From a virus: DNA of 24,645 nucleotides. Position 1 is the first letter of the stretch, and each line of letters begins with the position of its first letter. Location of the stretch: IMG/VR virus record IMGVR_UViG_3300033144_002003, positions 1 through 24,645 of that record; one strand, written 5' to 3'. Made by a program: the position numbers and the translations under genes. The notes under the pieces were generated by a model. It was not told the DNA's origin. It worked only from the letters and a program-made list of their open reading frames with translations, and searched no databases. This document shows, piece after piece, positions 4,359 to 13,634 of this stretch.

Positions 4359-6310
4359 TAAAAGCACTTAAATACTGCCCTGTATTAACAGATAAGGACT
4401 ACCCTAAGTTAAGAGTGGGTACTATAGAGTATCGTAACTGGTGGAAGATACAGCAAGGAAGAATACTTAACGGATATAAGCCCACAGGAGGAACTTGGAT
4501 TCCAGGTAACTATTATTTCTATTTAAATTTCGGGAAGATACATGGCCTACCAGAAGGAGCTGTAAGAAAGACAATGATTAGCCCTATCTACAGGGATCAA
4601 GACCATGAATACTTTAACACAGTACATCAAGCAAAGGTTGACGGCAAAGGAGTTATAGTGCTGAAAGCCAGGAGGAAAGGTTTTAGTTTTATGAATGTAA
4701 ATATACTTTTACATGAGTGGACTTGTTACTCTCATAGTGAAAACGGACTGGGAGCGCAGAAGTCAGAATACGTAGAGGATTTCAGAAAAAAGCTATTACT
4801 TTCTTACAACGAATTACCTACGCCATTAAAGAATAAGATCCTTCACAATAATGAGGATATAATGATGAGTGGGTATAAGCAGAAAGAGAACGGTATATGG
4901 GTAGAGAGAGGTATGAAGTCTATGATGCATTTCAGGGTGATGGAGAAGCCTAATGCTTTTAGGGGTACATCATTAAACTACATGGTATTTGAGGAAGCTG
5001 GGGAATTTAACAAGCTACGTAGAGCCTATCAAGCTAACGAAGAATGTTTTAGGGAAGGGGCTAGGCAGTTTGGAACTCCTATTATTGGTGGAACAGCGAA
5101 TCAGATAAATGTAGACTCTGATGACTTTATGGAGATGTTCTACAACGCTGAAGACTACAATTTAGTGCCATTGTTTATTCCAGCCTCTAAGGTTTATGCA
5201 GGATACTTTGATACAGAGTATGGTAAGAGTGATATTAAAGGGGCTACTGAAGACATAGTTCGTAGAGCAGAGGCTAAGAAGAAGGGTAATGTGTTAGAGA
5301 ATTACTATGCGTTCCTTCAGGAGATGCCTTTGAAGCCAGAGGATGCTTTCACTAAGTCTGGCTCAACACCATTTGATTTAGATAAGATTAATAAACAAAT
5401 AGCTAATATAAACACCAACAAGAACTTCCAGGTAGTCCAAAGAGGTAGGTTGGAATGGCCTAGAGATAAACAAGGAAGAGAGCAATATGGAGCTAAGCCT
5501 GAGTGGATTATGGACGATGGTAGTTTGGATGCTGACAATCCTGATAAAGACTTATATCCTTTTGAGATTGTAGAGCATCCTATTGAAGGGTATAGAAATA
5601 TCCATGTGTCTGCTGTCGATCCATACCATGTTGATGATGAGTTTGAGGAGATAAAGACTTCTAAGAAATCTAAGAAGGAGTCTAAGGACAGGTCCAAAGG
5701 GTGTATGTGCGTGTATAGAAGGTTCGTAAGTCCTGATATTGTGGGGGAGCAAGCTGTAGCTTTTTATACTGACAGACCTTACAGCAAACAGGAGTTTTAT
5801 GAAAACTGTTTAAAGCTTGCTATTTATTACGACTCCCAAGTGTTAGTGGAATATAATGATGATGGTTTTTTAAAGTACTTTACATCTAACAAGATGACTA
5901 TGTATTTAAAAGAAAGACCTACTTCTGCTGACAGTCCTTGGAGTATCGCTACTAATAGGTATGGTATCCACATGAAGTCTTTCCAGAAGAGGAGACTTAC
6001 TGAATTAGTTGATGAATATATAAGAGATCACTGGGAAGATATATTCTTCATGAAGCTATTAAATGAGTTTGCAGTGTATGGAAAGCAGAACACGGATAGG
6101 GTGATGGCTTTCGGTATGGCATTGATTCATGACATGGATGCATTGAAGAAAGTCATTGATACAAAGGAAGATGAGAAGAGGGAAAAAGACTTTGTTCCTC
6201 ACTTCGCTACAGATAATAACGGGAACATTATATCTAATTATTCAGAAAAAAATGATATTTTTGATAATACGAAAAGAAGTCCTAACTTTAATTACAATCT
6301 GGATGATTAA
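4355..6310 (+). CDS. terL: Large terminase subunit (packaging ATPase/nuclease)
   Basis: This protein is the DNA-packaging motor. I choose GTG at 4355, giving 651 residues. AGAGGAG lies 4-5 bases before it and GTG overlaps the previous stop codon as GTGA. A GTG at 4322 would add 11 residues. Numbered from 4355, the N-terminal GTWIPGNYYFYLNFGKI resembles crAss-like terminases. KARRKGFS (104-111) is a non-canonical Walker A, YMVFEEAGEF (209-218) the Walker B with catalytic acid, and GGTAN (245-249) the coupling motif. The nuclease domain has Asp422 in AVDPY, Glu499 in VEYNDDG and Asp581 in TDRVMAFGMAL. A Lys/Ser-rich insert follows the first nuclease Asp. The portal gene starts 26 bp downstream. 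Confidence 0.92.
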   Translation: MIKALKYCPVLTDKDYPKLRVGTIEYRNWWKIQQGRILNGYKPTGGTWIPGNYYFYLNFGKIHGLPEGAVRKTMISPIYRDQDHEYFNTVHQAKVDGKGVIVLKARRKGFSFMNVNILLHEWTCYSHSENGLGAQKSEYVEDFRKKLLLSYNELPTPLKNKILHNNEDIMMSGYKQKENGIWVERGMKSMMHFRVMEKPNAFRGTSLNYMVFEEAGEFNKLRRAYQANEECFREGARQFGTPIIGGTANQINVDSDDFMEMFYNAEDYNLVPLFIPASKVYAGYFDTEYGKSDIKGATEDIVRRAEAKKKGNVLENYYAFLQEMPLKPEDAFTKSGSTPFDLDKINKQIANINTNKNFQVVQRGRLEWPRDKQGREQYGAKPEWIMDDGSLDADNPDKDLYPFEIVEHPIEGYRNIHVSAVDPYHVDDEFEEIKTSKKSKKESKDRSKGCMCVYRRFVSPDIVGEQAVAFYTDRPYSKQEFYENCLKLAIYYDSQVLVEYNDDGFLKYFTSNKMTMYLKERPTSADSPWSIATNRYGIHMKSFQKRRLTELVDEYIRDHWEDIFFMKLLNEFAVYGKQNTDRVMAFGMALIHDMDALKKVIDTKEDEKREKDFVPHFATDNNGNIISNYSEKNDIFDNTKRSPNFNYNLDD

Positions 6311-6336
6311 TAATTAAGGAATGTTAATAGCAATTA

Positions 6337-8592
6337 ATGGAAGATCAAAAAAATAACACAACAGTATTTCCTAGACAGAATATACCTGAGTCCCAAAAGA
6401 CAGAGCAGTGGCATAGAGATTGTATTCACTACTTTCTAAATCAACAGCAAGTTGAAACCTATGTCGCTAACAAAACAAAAGATTTTGAGAATTACTTAAT
6501 TGCTGCTGGTGAATTTAACAAAGACCAGTTCAAGTATTTAACTGACATGTATGGAATGACTGCTCCTGCGAGATTAGTTAATTATCCTTTAATACAAAAC
6601 AAATTAGACTTGTTGGCTGGTGAATTAATCACTCAGCCATTACAGTATTCTGTTAATGTTATTAATAGAAATGCTATTAGGCGTAAGAACGAAGAATTAA
6701 CAGCTATTGCTGTAGAAACTATATTAAAGCCTGAGAGAAGGAAGATAGAGAAGGTTACTGGTTCTAAAATACCTGACGAAGATTTAGGAATGGAGATTCC
6801 TAATGATGTTGAGGAGTTTATGAAGATGAACTACAGGACTAATGTAGAGAAGCAGGTTAGTGTTGGTCTTAAGTATTGCATTGATAAGTGGAAACTTAAA
6901 GGGACGTTTAAGAGAGGGTTCTATGACCTTATGATTACTAATAAGGAGTTTTATAGGGTTTATATTAAAAACAGAACTCCTTATGTTGAAAGGTTAGACC
7001 CTAGACAAATCATATACGATCAAAACAGCGACCAGGAAACTTTACAAGATTCTATGTATGCTGGTATTGATAACTGGTACACTATAAATGAAATTATAGA
7101 TAGATTTGAGCTAAGTGGTTCTGTTGTAGATGAGTTAGAAGAGTTGGCTAGTCAAAAGAGTCAATGGTACGCTGATAACAATATCTATAACAGCTATATG
7201 ACTCCTGACGGAACAAATGCTTTAAGATGTAGGGTAGTTGACATACAGTGGAAGAGTACTAAGATGATTAATTATAAGATTAGTCCTAATAAGTATGACC
7301 CATCTATCGACTACCATAAAATGCTTCCAGACGACTATAAGCCTAAAAAAGGAGAGAAGGTTGTTAAGAAGGCAATTGTTGAAGTTAGAGAAGCTATTAA
7401 GGTTGGTCACGAGAAACTTATTAAGTTTGGTGCTAAGCCTAATCAGATTAGGTATGAAGAGAATTACGCTAATACTAAGCTAGACTTCTTTGGTGTTATC
7501 AGAAACAGATTTGCAGGATCTACATTATCTATTGTAGATACTTTAAAGAACATACAGTTGATGTATAACATTGTTATGTTCCATATTGACCAAGCATTAG
7601 CTAGGAGTGGTGGTAAAGCATTAGTTTATGATGTATCACAGAAACCTAAGAACATTCCTTTAAGTGATGTTATGTATCATGCTAAGAACTCTGGGCTTAT
7701 TATGATTAACTCTAAGCAAGAGGGCGGTCAGATGAATACATTTAATCAGTGGAAGGATATTGACTTTACTTTAAGTAACTCTGTATCGCAGATGATCAAC
7801 TTAAAGATGATGTTAGAAGAGACTGCTGATAAGCTTACTGGTATAACAGCTAGTAGATCAGGGGTTAATAAGACTAGCGATGCTGTAGGTGTTAACGAAA
7901 GAAGTGTAATGCAGTCTACGTTAATAACAGCTCCTTTGTTTGATATCCATTATCAATTAGTTGGTGAGACCTTACAAGGCATGGCTAACTTAATGAGATA
8001 TACTTGGGGTGAAGATGGGTATATGATTAACGTATTCGGTGACATGGGATATGAGACCTTTAAGATTGATAAGGCTGTTTCTTTAGATGAATACGGAATA
8101 TTTGTTCAAAATAACTCTAAAGAATTAGAGCGTAAGAATACTATGATGCAGATGATTAATAACTTCTCTAGTTCTGGAGCTATTGATCCTATTGCAACTA
8201 TTAAAGCTGTTAATGCTGATAATGCAACTGATTTAGAAGCCATATTGACTACTGGGCTAGAAGCTGTTCAAGCTGCTCAAACTCAGATGGAAGAAAGAAA
8301 GATTGCAGCTACAGAAGCAGCTAATGAAATTAATGGTCAGAAAATTAACGTATCTTTAGATACGGCTAAGATTAAAGCTGAGACAGATATGGAGATTGCT
8401 AAGCTAGAGTCTGAGACCGACTTGATAATAGCTAATGCAAACTCTGAACATAAGGAAGATATGCAGGAGGCTGGTAGAAAGGCTGACTTAGATAAGATAA
8501 TGCTAACAGATTCTAACCAAGCTCGTGCTGCTGAGATGTCGGCTTTACAGGGTGGGGGTCATGAAAAGAAAGAAAACGAAAGTGAAGAATAA
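6337..8592 (+). CDS. Portal protein
   Basis: The 751-residue protein fits the ring through which DNA enters and leaves the head. It is of portal length, directly follows the terminase, and contains VNYPLIQNKLDLLAGEL (81-97), a motif I associate with portals of this lineage. A wing/clip-type alpha/beta region (YRVYIKNRTPYVERLDPRQI) follows, then a long stem/crown region with NLKMMLEETADKLTGITASR around 500. The C-terminal 100 residues (AQTQMEERKIAATEAANEIN onward) are a long Ala/Glu/Lys coiled coil, consistent with a barrel above the crown. The tail is acidic. The protein should form a dodecamer at one capsid vertex and dock the terminase outside. Confidence 0.85.
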   Translation: MEDQKNNTTVFPRQNIPESQKTEQWHRDCIHYFLNQQQVETYVANKTKDFENYLIAAGEFNKDQFKYLTDMYGMTAPARLVNYPLIQNKLDLLAGELITQPLQYSVNVINRNAIRRKNEELTAIAVETILKPERRKIEKVTGSKIPDEDLGMEIPNDVEEFMKMNYRTNVEKQVSVGLKYCIDKWKLKGTFKRGFYDLMITNKEFYRVYIKNRTPYVERLDPRQIIYDQNSDQETLQDSMYAGIDNWYTINEIIDRFELSGSVVDELEELASQKSQWYADNNIYNSYMTPDGTNALRCRVVDIQWKSTKMINYKISPNKYDPSIDYHKMLPDDYKPKKGEKVVKKAIVEVREAIKVGHEKLIKFGAKPNQIRYEENYANTKLDFFGVIRNRFAGSTLSIVDTLKNIQLMYNIVMFHIDQALARSGGKALVYDVSQKPKNIPLSDVMYHAKNSGLIMINSKQEGGQMNTFNQWKDIDFTLSNSVSQMINLKMMLEETADKLTGITASRSGVNKTSDAVGVNERSVMQSTLITAPLFDIHYQLVGETLQGMANLMRYTWGEDGYMINVFGDMGYETFKIDKAVSLDEYGIFVQNNSKELERKNTMMQMINNFSSSGAIDPIATIKAVNADNATDLEAILTTGLEAVQAAQTQMEERKIAATEAANEINGQKINVSLDTAKIKAETDMEIAKLESETDLIIANANSEHKEDMQEAGRKADLDKIMLTDSNQARAAEMSALQGGGHEKKENESEE

Positions 8593-8623
8593 GTAAATGA
8601 GTAATAATTAAAAGTAAAAGAAA

Positions 8624-9811
8624 ATGGCAAACGAAGAAAAAGAAAACAATGAAGCAGCTCCAGTGTTGAACGCTGACGAAGCTAGTAATGAAAATGCAGG
8701 TGGCGAAACTTTAGCTAATAGTGTTGGTAGTGAGGTCGTGGAAGCTAGTGTAGAAACTAGTGTGGATAATAACGAAGAGGCTGAGCCAGCAGAATTTGAC
8801 CCTCAAGCTTTTGCTGGAGTAGGAGAGCCAGCAGCAACAGATGAGAACTCTGAAGTAGAGGCTGAAAACACAGAAGAGAAAACAACAGAAAATGCTGGGA
8901 CTGATAATGATGGTGGTGATTCAGACGATGGGGATGATTTTGTATGGCCTGACTTACCTACTAACAGTAGTGAAGAAGAGGATAAAGAGGTTTCGTCAGA
9001 GGAGAAACAAACTGAAAGTACTGAAATTAAAGATGAGAATAGCTCTCAGGAAGCTGAAGGTACGACTTTAACAGACGACCAGTTTAAGCAATTTGCTAAA
9101 GATTTAGGATTAGAAGCTAACAACTTAGAAGAGGTAAAAACTGTTTTAGATGATCTTGTAAAAGAGAACAAACAGCTTAAGGAAGAAGTTCAATATAGCG
9201 GTAATACCAATAAAAAGATTGAAGATTTAGAAAAATTCCTTAAATTAGATGATGAGAACCTGATGAGAAAGAGTTTAGAGGCTGATGGATTGACAGGTGA
9301 GAAGCTAGACAATGCGATAGAAAAGTATACTAATACTGGTTTATTAGATGTCGAAGCGTTAAAAGTAAGAAGTACATTAGACAAGGCGATCCAAAGTGAA
9401 CGCCAAGCTATAGTTAAAGGCCAAGAAGCTGAAGTTGCAAAGCAACAAGAAAGCAGAATGGAATCGGTTAAATCGTTTACGGAGTACATGCAAAGCCAAG
9501 ACTCTTTATTTGGATTTAAACTAACAGGTGATCCTGACAACCTACCAAAAGTCAGAGAGAACCATGTTGAGTACGTTACTAGTGGTAAGTATCTTTCAGA
9601 GATTACTTCTAGTGAAGAGAACTTAGCGCAAAGTAGTTGGTTGTGGAGAAACAGAGAAGTATTACAAAAAGCTTTCTCTAACAACGGACGACAAAGTGGT
9701 AGAGCAGAAATTTTAAATAAGATAGGAAATCCAGAAAAAACAACCAGTACCACTTTTAGTGAGCCTGGAAAACCAAATGAGTTTGACCCTCAAAAATTTA
9801 TGAAAGGTTAA
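8624..9811 (+). CDS. Capsid scaffolding protein
   Basis: This 395-residue protein lies between the portal and capsid genes, the usual place for the scaffold that guides procapsid assembly and then leaves. The first 150 residues are very acidic and of low complexity (Glu, Asp, Asn, Ser, Ala), so probably disordered. Residues about 155-300 are helical, with a coiled-coil segment (DDLVKENKQLKEEVQ). The C-terminus is Asn/Gly/Ser-rich and ends FDPQKFMKG. A short motif, EFDPQ[A/K]F, occurs twice, at 57-63 and at 386-392, and could be a capsid- or portal-binding peptide. No protease catalytic pattern is seen, so a fused maturation protease seems unlikely. Confidence 0.75.
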   Translation: MANEEKENNEAAPVLNADEASNENAGGETLANSVGSEVVEASVETSVDNNEEAEPAEFDPQAFAGVGEPAATDENSEVEAENTEEKTTENAGTDNDGGDSDDGDDFVWPDLPTNSSEEEDKEVSSEEKQTESTEIKDENSSQEAEGTTLTDDQFKQFAKDLGLEANNLEEVKTVLDDLVKENKQLKEEVQYSGNTNKKIEDLEKFLKLDDENLMRKSLEADGLTGEKLDNAIEKYTNTGLLDVEALKVRSTLDKAIQSERQAIVKGQEAEVAKQQESRMESVKSFTEYMQSQDSLFGFKLTGDPDNLPKVRENHVEYVTSGKYLSEITSSEENLAQSSWLWRNREVLQKAFSNNGRQSGRAEILNKIGNPEKTTSTTFSEPGKPNEFDPQKFMKG

Positions 9812-9835
9812 ATATTAATTAAAAAAATTTAAATT

Positions 9836-11209
9836 ATGAAGTTTTATTCAGGAACGTACGGTAAAGAATCCGTACAATCGAATGCTTTAGTTACTGGACT
9901 TTTAAAGTACCCAGAAATCTCAAGCAAATTGATTAAGCAATATCCTCAGTATTCTCTTACTTATTTTGTTGATGGTACATCAAGATTCGCTAAGGAAGAG
10001 ATTGTTGGTGATGTTAAGGTTCAATGGGCTATTCAAGGTCGATTAAACAAACCTTCTACTTGTACTGGTGCATTAACTGGAACTGGTGTTGCAGGTTCAG
10101 TATTCACAGTAGAATTTGAAGAGAATTTCTTTAACCCTAACGATGTTGTTAGATTTAAAGGAGGTATTCAAGCTATCGTTTTAAGTGAGCCAGTTACTTC
10201 TGTAGGTGGATTTACATTTAGAATGAAGTTACAAACTAATGATCCAACTTTAACTATTGGTGCTGCCAATGCTGGAGCTGGTCTTACTGCTAACACTGTT
10301 GGTTCTTCTTTCGCAGAAGGTTCTGATAGAGGTTACGAGAATCATGCTTACCCAGACTGGTACGTGAACTATTTAAGTATTACAAGAAAAAGTAAAACTA
10401 TCTCTGGTTCTGCTTTAACTGATATTACTTGGATTGAAAGTAACGGTCAAAAGTTATGGTACTTTACTTCTCAAGAGCAAACTCAAGAAGAGTACATGTA
10501 TCAAAAAGAATTGAAATCTTGGTATAACATCTCTACGATGGATGCTAATGGTGTTTCTTCTGTATTTGATGACTTAGGTAAGCCTATCATTGATGGTGAC
10601 GGTATCTTGAAGCAAATTGATTCTTCTAACGTTGATACGTACAATGGCACATTGACTGAGAAGAGGTTAACTGACTTCTTAGCTACTCTTTCTTTGAACA
10701 CTGGTAGAAAAGGAAATCATTGGATGGTGTTTACTGGTACTGCTGGTAGAGTTGCTTTCCACGAAGCTATGAAGGATTTAGTATATCCTGATGGAAACCT
10801 TATCTATGATGCTCAAGTTGGTGCTGAGACTGAAATCGGAGTTAACTTTGTAACCTACAATGCTTTAGGTCACAGAATGACTTTAGTTGACTGTCCATTA
10901 TTTGATGATCCTAACTTGCATTCAAATGATATTGACCCTGTTTCTGGTCATCCAAAAGAATCTTTTAGAATGGTATTCTTAGATTTCGGATACAAGAACG
11001 GAGCTAGTAACATTGAAAGATGTGTTAAGGGAGCAAACGGAATGAAGAGATCAATGATCATGAAGTACATCCCAGGAATGGTTAATCCTTTCGATCAACA
11101 GTCTATGACTGCTGCTAACGCAAGAGATGGATTTGACTGTGAGTGGTTAGATGAATCATGTATGATTGTTAGAAATCCGTTGTCTTGTGGACAATTGATA
11201 TTTGCATAG
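9836..11209 (+). CDS. Major capsid protein
   Basis: The 457-residue protein is placed, sized and composed like the main HK97-fold shell protein. It follows the scaffold and has an N-terminal arm (MKFYSGTYGKESVQSNALVT) and a beta-rich segment at about 80-155 (for example VFTVEFEENFFNPNDVVRFK) that looks like an inserted surface or E-loop domain. A long spine-helix region follows (LTEKRLTDFLATLSLNTGR), then a P/A-domain-like C-terminus with MKYIPGMVNPFDQQ. Codons are dominated by common A/T-ending choices, as in a highly expressed gene. A 26-bp A/T-rich leader without Shine-Dalgarno precedes the ATG. The assignment rests on context and fold pattern, not on a conserved signature. Confidence 0.82.
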   Translation: MKFYSGTYGKESVQSNALVTGLLKYPEISSKLIKQYPQYSLTYFVDGTSRFAKEEIVGDVKVQWAIQGRLNKPSTCTGALTGTGVAGSVFTVEFEENFFNPNDVVRFKGGIQAIVLSEPVTSVGGFTFRMKLQTNDPTLTIGAANAGAGLTANTVGSSFAEGSDRGYENHAYPDWYVNYLSITRKSKTISGSALTDITWIESNGQKLWYFTSQEQTQEEYMYQKELKSWYNISTMDANGVSSVFDDLGKPIIDGDGILKQIDSSNVDTYNGTLTEKRLTDFLATLSLNTGRKGNHWMVFTGTAGRVAFHEAMKDLVYPDGNLIYDAQVGAETEIGVNFVTYNALGHRMTLVDCPLFDDPNLHSNDIDPVSGHPKESFRMVFLDFGYKNGASNIERCVKGANGMKRSMIMKYIPGMVNPFDQQSMTAANARDGFDCEWLDESCMIVRNPLSCGQLIFA

Positions 11210-11236
11210 TATTAATAAGTAAAAAAGTAAAAGGAA

Positions 11237-11983
11237 ATGGACGTAAAAGAAAAGTATACTTCAACAGAAGTAGCAGAGTTATTAAAAGGTGTTCCTAAGA
11301 AAGGTAACGTTGAGATCAGAATGATAAACCCTAAAAAAACAGGAAGTGTAACAATGAGGGATTATACCATAACTGATGAAAACGGAGCTACTGATTACAG
11401 ACCCTTTTTAGATGCCAATGGAAATCATAGGGTAGCGAAGTACACGAAGAAGAAGATTTTAAAGATGGACAGCAAAAACGACAGGTTGGAGTATGTTCAT
11501 TTAAAGAATCATCCTCTTTATTTGACTGGAGCTACTGCTATATTTACATTGTTTAATTATGAGGATGAAGCAAGTGATTATGTTAATCTTAAGAAAGCAG
11601 CAGCTAAGGCTGATGGTATGATTACAGATTTTACTGGTCAGAAACTTCGAGACCTTGCAAGAGTGGTTCAAATAGTTGTTAGAACTGGTTCTTCAGAAAC
11701 CGTATTAAAGCGAGCTTTATACGAATATGCAGAATCTAAGCTTGACACTTTAGGAAACACTGGAGCTTTGGAAATCCTTAAACAATTAGAGTCACCTGAT
11801 TATGACACTAAAGTGTTATTGTTTAATGCAATGGACGCTAAAGAGGTTCAAGTAAAGGGTGGTAGGTATCTATTTGGTCAGATAGGAATGGGAACGACTT
11901 TCGATACTGCGCTACAGTATTTAATAGACAATCCTGATTTAGAATCGGAATTGAGTAAAAAGTTAAACTTTAAAGACGTATAA
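11237..11983 (+). CDS. Virion structural protein of unknown role (248 aa)
   Basis: This 248-residue protein directly follows the capsid gene. The N-terminal third is basic and beta-rich (VEIRMINPKKTGSVTMRDYT). The C-terminal two thirds are helical and include the Ala/Lys-rich segment NLKKAAAKADGMITDFTGQK. AAGGAA lies adjacent to its ATG. The position suggests a capsid-completion, head-vertex or DNA-associated virion protein. In crAss-like phages an IHF-like gene occurs in this neighbourhood, but I do not see a convincing IHF/HU pattern here. The next gene starts 2 bp downstream, so they are translated from one transcript. Confidence 0.6.
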   Translation: MDVKEKYTSTEVAELLKGVPKKGNVEIRMINPKKTGSVTMRDYTITDENGATDYRPFLDANGNHRVAKYTKKKILKMDSKNDRLEYVHLKNHPLYLTGATAIFTLFNYEDEASDYVNLKKAAAKADGMITDFTGQKLRDLARVVQIVVRTGSSETVLKRALYEYAESKLDTLGNTGALEILKQLESPDYDTKVLLFNAMDAKEVQVKGGRYLFGQIGMGTTFDTALQYLIDNPDLESELSKKLNFKDV

Positions 11984-11985
11984 CG

Positions 11986-12624
11986 ATGACAATAATTGAG
12001 ATGCATGCACTTTGCGATTTGTTAATAGATAAGGCAGACGCTCCTTGGTTTAATCCAGGTGAGAAGGATGACTTTATTAATTTAGCGCAGATAGAGTATC
12101 TTGATAACAGTTATAGGTTTTTTGAACTCAATGAAGAGATAAGGGAGAAGCTATTACCGCTTGTTAGGAGTACTACTTTTGTAGGGCCAATTCCTTCAAT
12201 TGACTTGAGTGCGATTACGGACTTTAGGTATATATTGAGCTTAAGAGGAGACTTAACTGATAATTGTGGGGTATTGCAGACGAAAGCAATACCTCCAATT
12301 CAGTTAGATGATGAGGTTAGGAATCAAGATGATCCGTTTAATAGGAATGACAATGAAAGTCCTGGATATACTCAGGAAAATAATGGTACTTCCAATTTGG
12401 CGATTTTTGTTTCTACAACTAATCCTCAAAACTTAATATTAAAGTTCTTGAAAACACCAGTTGATGTTTTTAACGATATTAATACGCCTGCTAATAATGT
12501 AAACTGTGAACTAGCTGGTTCTAGTCATGAAGAGATAGTTAATATAGCCGTGAGGAAAATGTTAGCGACTGTTCAAGATCAGTTACAGTATCAGATGCAG
12601 AGTAAGGAGGCACAAATACAATGA
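11986..12624 (+). CDS. Head-tail connector / ring protein
   Basis: The 212-residue protein starts with a helical pattern I associate with connector proteins of Bacteroidota podoviruses (DLLIDKADAPWFNPGEKDDF, then INLAQIEYLDNSYRFFE). It ends with a helix containing SSHEEIVNIAVRKMLATVQD. The middle is beta-rich, with an Asp/Asn/Glu-rich loop (RNQDDPFNRNDNESPGY). Such proteins form rings beneath the portal that lengthen and seal the DNA exit channel. The gene overlaps the next by four bases (ATGA), so translation is coupled. The ring assignment is inferred from pattern and neighbourhood. It could be a different adaptor. Confidence 0.6.
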   Translation: MTIIEMHALCDLLIDKADAPWFNPGEKDDFINLAQIEYLDNSYRFFELNEEIREKLLPLVRSTTFVGPIPSIDLSAITDFRYILSLRGDLTDNCGVLQTKAIPPIQLDDEVRNQDDPFNRNDNESPGYTQENNGTSNLAIFVSTTNPQNLILKFLKTPVDVFNDINTPANNVNCELAGSSHEEIVNIAVRKMLATVQDQLQYQMQSKEAQIQ

Positions 12625-12851
12625 TTATGAAAGCAAAGGCAGAATTTAAGAAGAAGGCTGATTTAGCATTAGAATTAGACAAACTAGGCGTTGAATACGC
12701 TAAAATACAATCTGGAGCTAATGAAGGAAAAGCCACACAATCTGTAGATGAGTTGTACGAGCTTTATGTGGGTTCTCTTAATGGTGGTGCGGAAGCAAAA
12801 CCAGCATTTAGAAAGACACCATTTAAGACTGGTTTAATGGGTCGCAGATAA
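12621..12851 (+). CDS. Small virion-associated hypothetical protein (76 aa)
   Basis: This 76-residue basic protein has an N-terminal Lys/Ala-rich helix (MIMKAKAEFKKKADLALELD) followed by a short acidic helix (SVDELYELYVGSLNG). The C-terminus is flexible, basic and ends in RKTPFKTGLMGRR. It is translationally coupled to the preceding connector gene through an ATGA overlap. A C-terminal tail of this kind often docks onto a partner, so an assembly factor or minor connector is possible. I do not recognise a family. Confidence 0.6.
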   Translation: MIMKAKAEFKKKADLALELDKLGVEYAKIQSGANEGKATQSVDELYELYVGSLNGGAEAKPAFRKTPFKTGLMGRR

Positions 12852-12885
12852 ATTAATGAATTATTTATTTTAAAAAAAGAAGAAA

Positions 12886-13578
12886 ATGAGAGATTATTTC
12901 GCAATTTTAGCAGAGGCATACGTGCCATCTGTAACGGGTTCTGGTAGTAACGCAGTTATTAACATTAGCCCAGATTATTCAGTTCCATTGTCATGGGTAT
13001 CTAACGCTGTTACTTTTGTAGCAGCAGCAGGTACAGCAGGTGACGCAGTAGTTACTTTCGCAGGTACTTACGCTATTGGAGATTTTGTAAGAGTTACATT
13101 AACTACTCAAGCTAGAAGTAGCCAAGTATTAACTAAGTCTTACACGCACACTGTTCAGTCAGGAGCAACATCTGTAACAGCTGTAGCAACTGCTTTCGCA
13201 GCTTTGATTACTGCTGACATCAATGCAGGTCTTAGTGAGTATTACGCTTCAGCGATAAACGCAGCAGGTGTATTAACTATCACTCAAGCAGAGCCAGAAA
13301 GTAAAGCTATCCAATGTGTAGCTTATACTGATAGTGCTGCTGGTACAGCGGTAGTTGTTGTTACTCCAACTGTTGTTTCAGAAGGTCAACCATCTGATTT
13401 AGTAGCTAGAGGTATTCCAGCAGGAGACATTAACTTAGCGTCTTATGACACTGTTAAGTTTATTGTAGCTGCCGATGCAGCATCTCCTTTTATTGATTCT
13501 CAAGGGAAGACAGTAAGAGAGATTTACTGGTACGGATCTAACCCTCAAGGGGCTGTATTAGCTGGTTTGATTCCATAA
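12886..13578 (+). CDS. Probable capsid decoration / auxiliary head protein
   Basis: The 230-residue protein is rich in Ala, Val, Thr, Ser and Gly and is almost entirely beta-strand in pattern. Residues about 60-140 match a repeat I associate with phage surface and tail proteins. In it, VTFAGTYAIGDFVRVTLTT is followed by a Y-HTVQSGATSVTAVATAFA segment, then ASAINAAGVLTITQ. Cysteines and catalytic motifs are almost absent. Such features suit an external decoration or head-fibre anchor protein. It has an A-rich leader (AAAAAAAGAAGAAA) and codons typical of high expression, and a strong terminator follows 27 bp after the stop. Together these suggest an abundant virion protein. Confidence 0.6.
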   Translation: MRDYFAILAEAYVPSVTGSGSNAVINISPDYSVPLSWVSNAVTFVAAAGTAGDAVVTFAGTYAIGDFVRVTLTTQARSSQVLTKSYTHTVQSGATSVTAVATAFAALITADINAGLSEYYASAINAAGVLTITQAEPESKAIQCVAYTDSAAGTAVVVVTPTVVSEGQPSDLVARGIPAGDINLASYDTVKFIVAADAASPFIDSQGKTVREIYWYGSNPQGAVLAGLIP

Positions 13579-13604
13579 CAGGAAGTTAAATTGATTTATA
13601 AATT

Positions 13605-13634
13605 AGGTGGAGCAAAGTTTGTTCCACCTTTTTT
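13605..13634 (+). terminator. Strong intrinsic terminator after the head genes
   Basis: AGGTGGAGC (13605-13613) pairs with GTTCCACCT (13621-13629) over 9 bp with one G-T wobble around a 7-nt loop. T6 (13629-13634) follows. Its GC content is high for this genome. It separates the head genes from the ring/tail genes and should lower downstream expression or end the transcript. The next gene starts 30 bp later after a very AT-rich leader. Confidence 0.85.

Noticed and set aside
5317-5697. Open frame of 126 codons opposite the large terminase
   Set aside because: Antisense shadow of a firmly identified gene; Ser/Leu-rich product without domain features.
9190-9753. Long open frame of 187 codons on the opposite strand inside the scaffold gene
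   Set aside because: It lies wholly within a well-supported gene on the other strand, has a Ser/Leu/Cys-rich composition typical of antisense frames of acidic AT-rich genes, and has no upstream or downstream partner.
11237-11983. IHF/HU-like DNA-bending protein, expected near the capsid gene in some crAss-like phages
   Set aside because: The protein is 248 residues, far longer than IHF subunits, and I do not see the IHF/HU beta-arm pattern in it.
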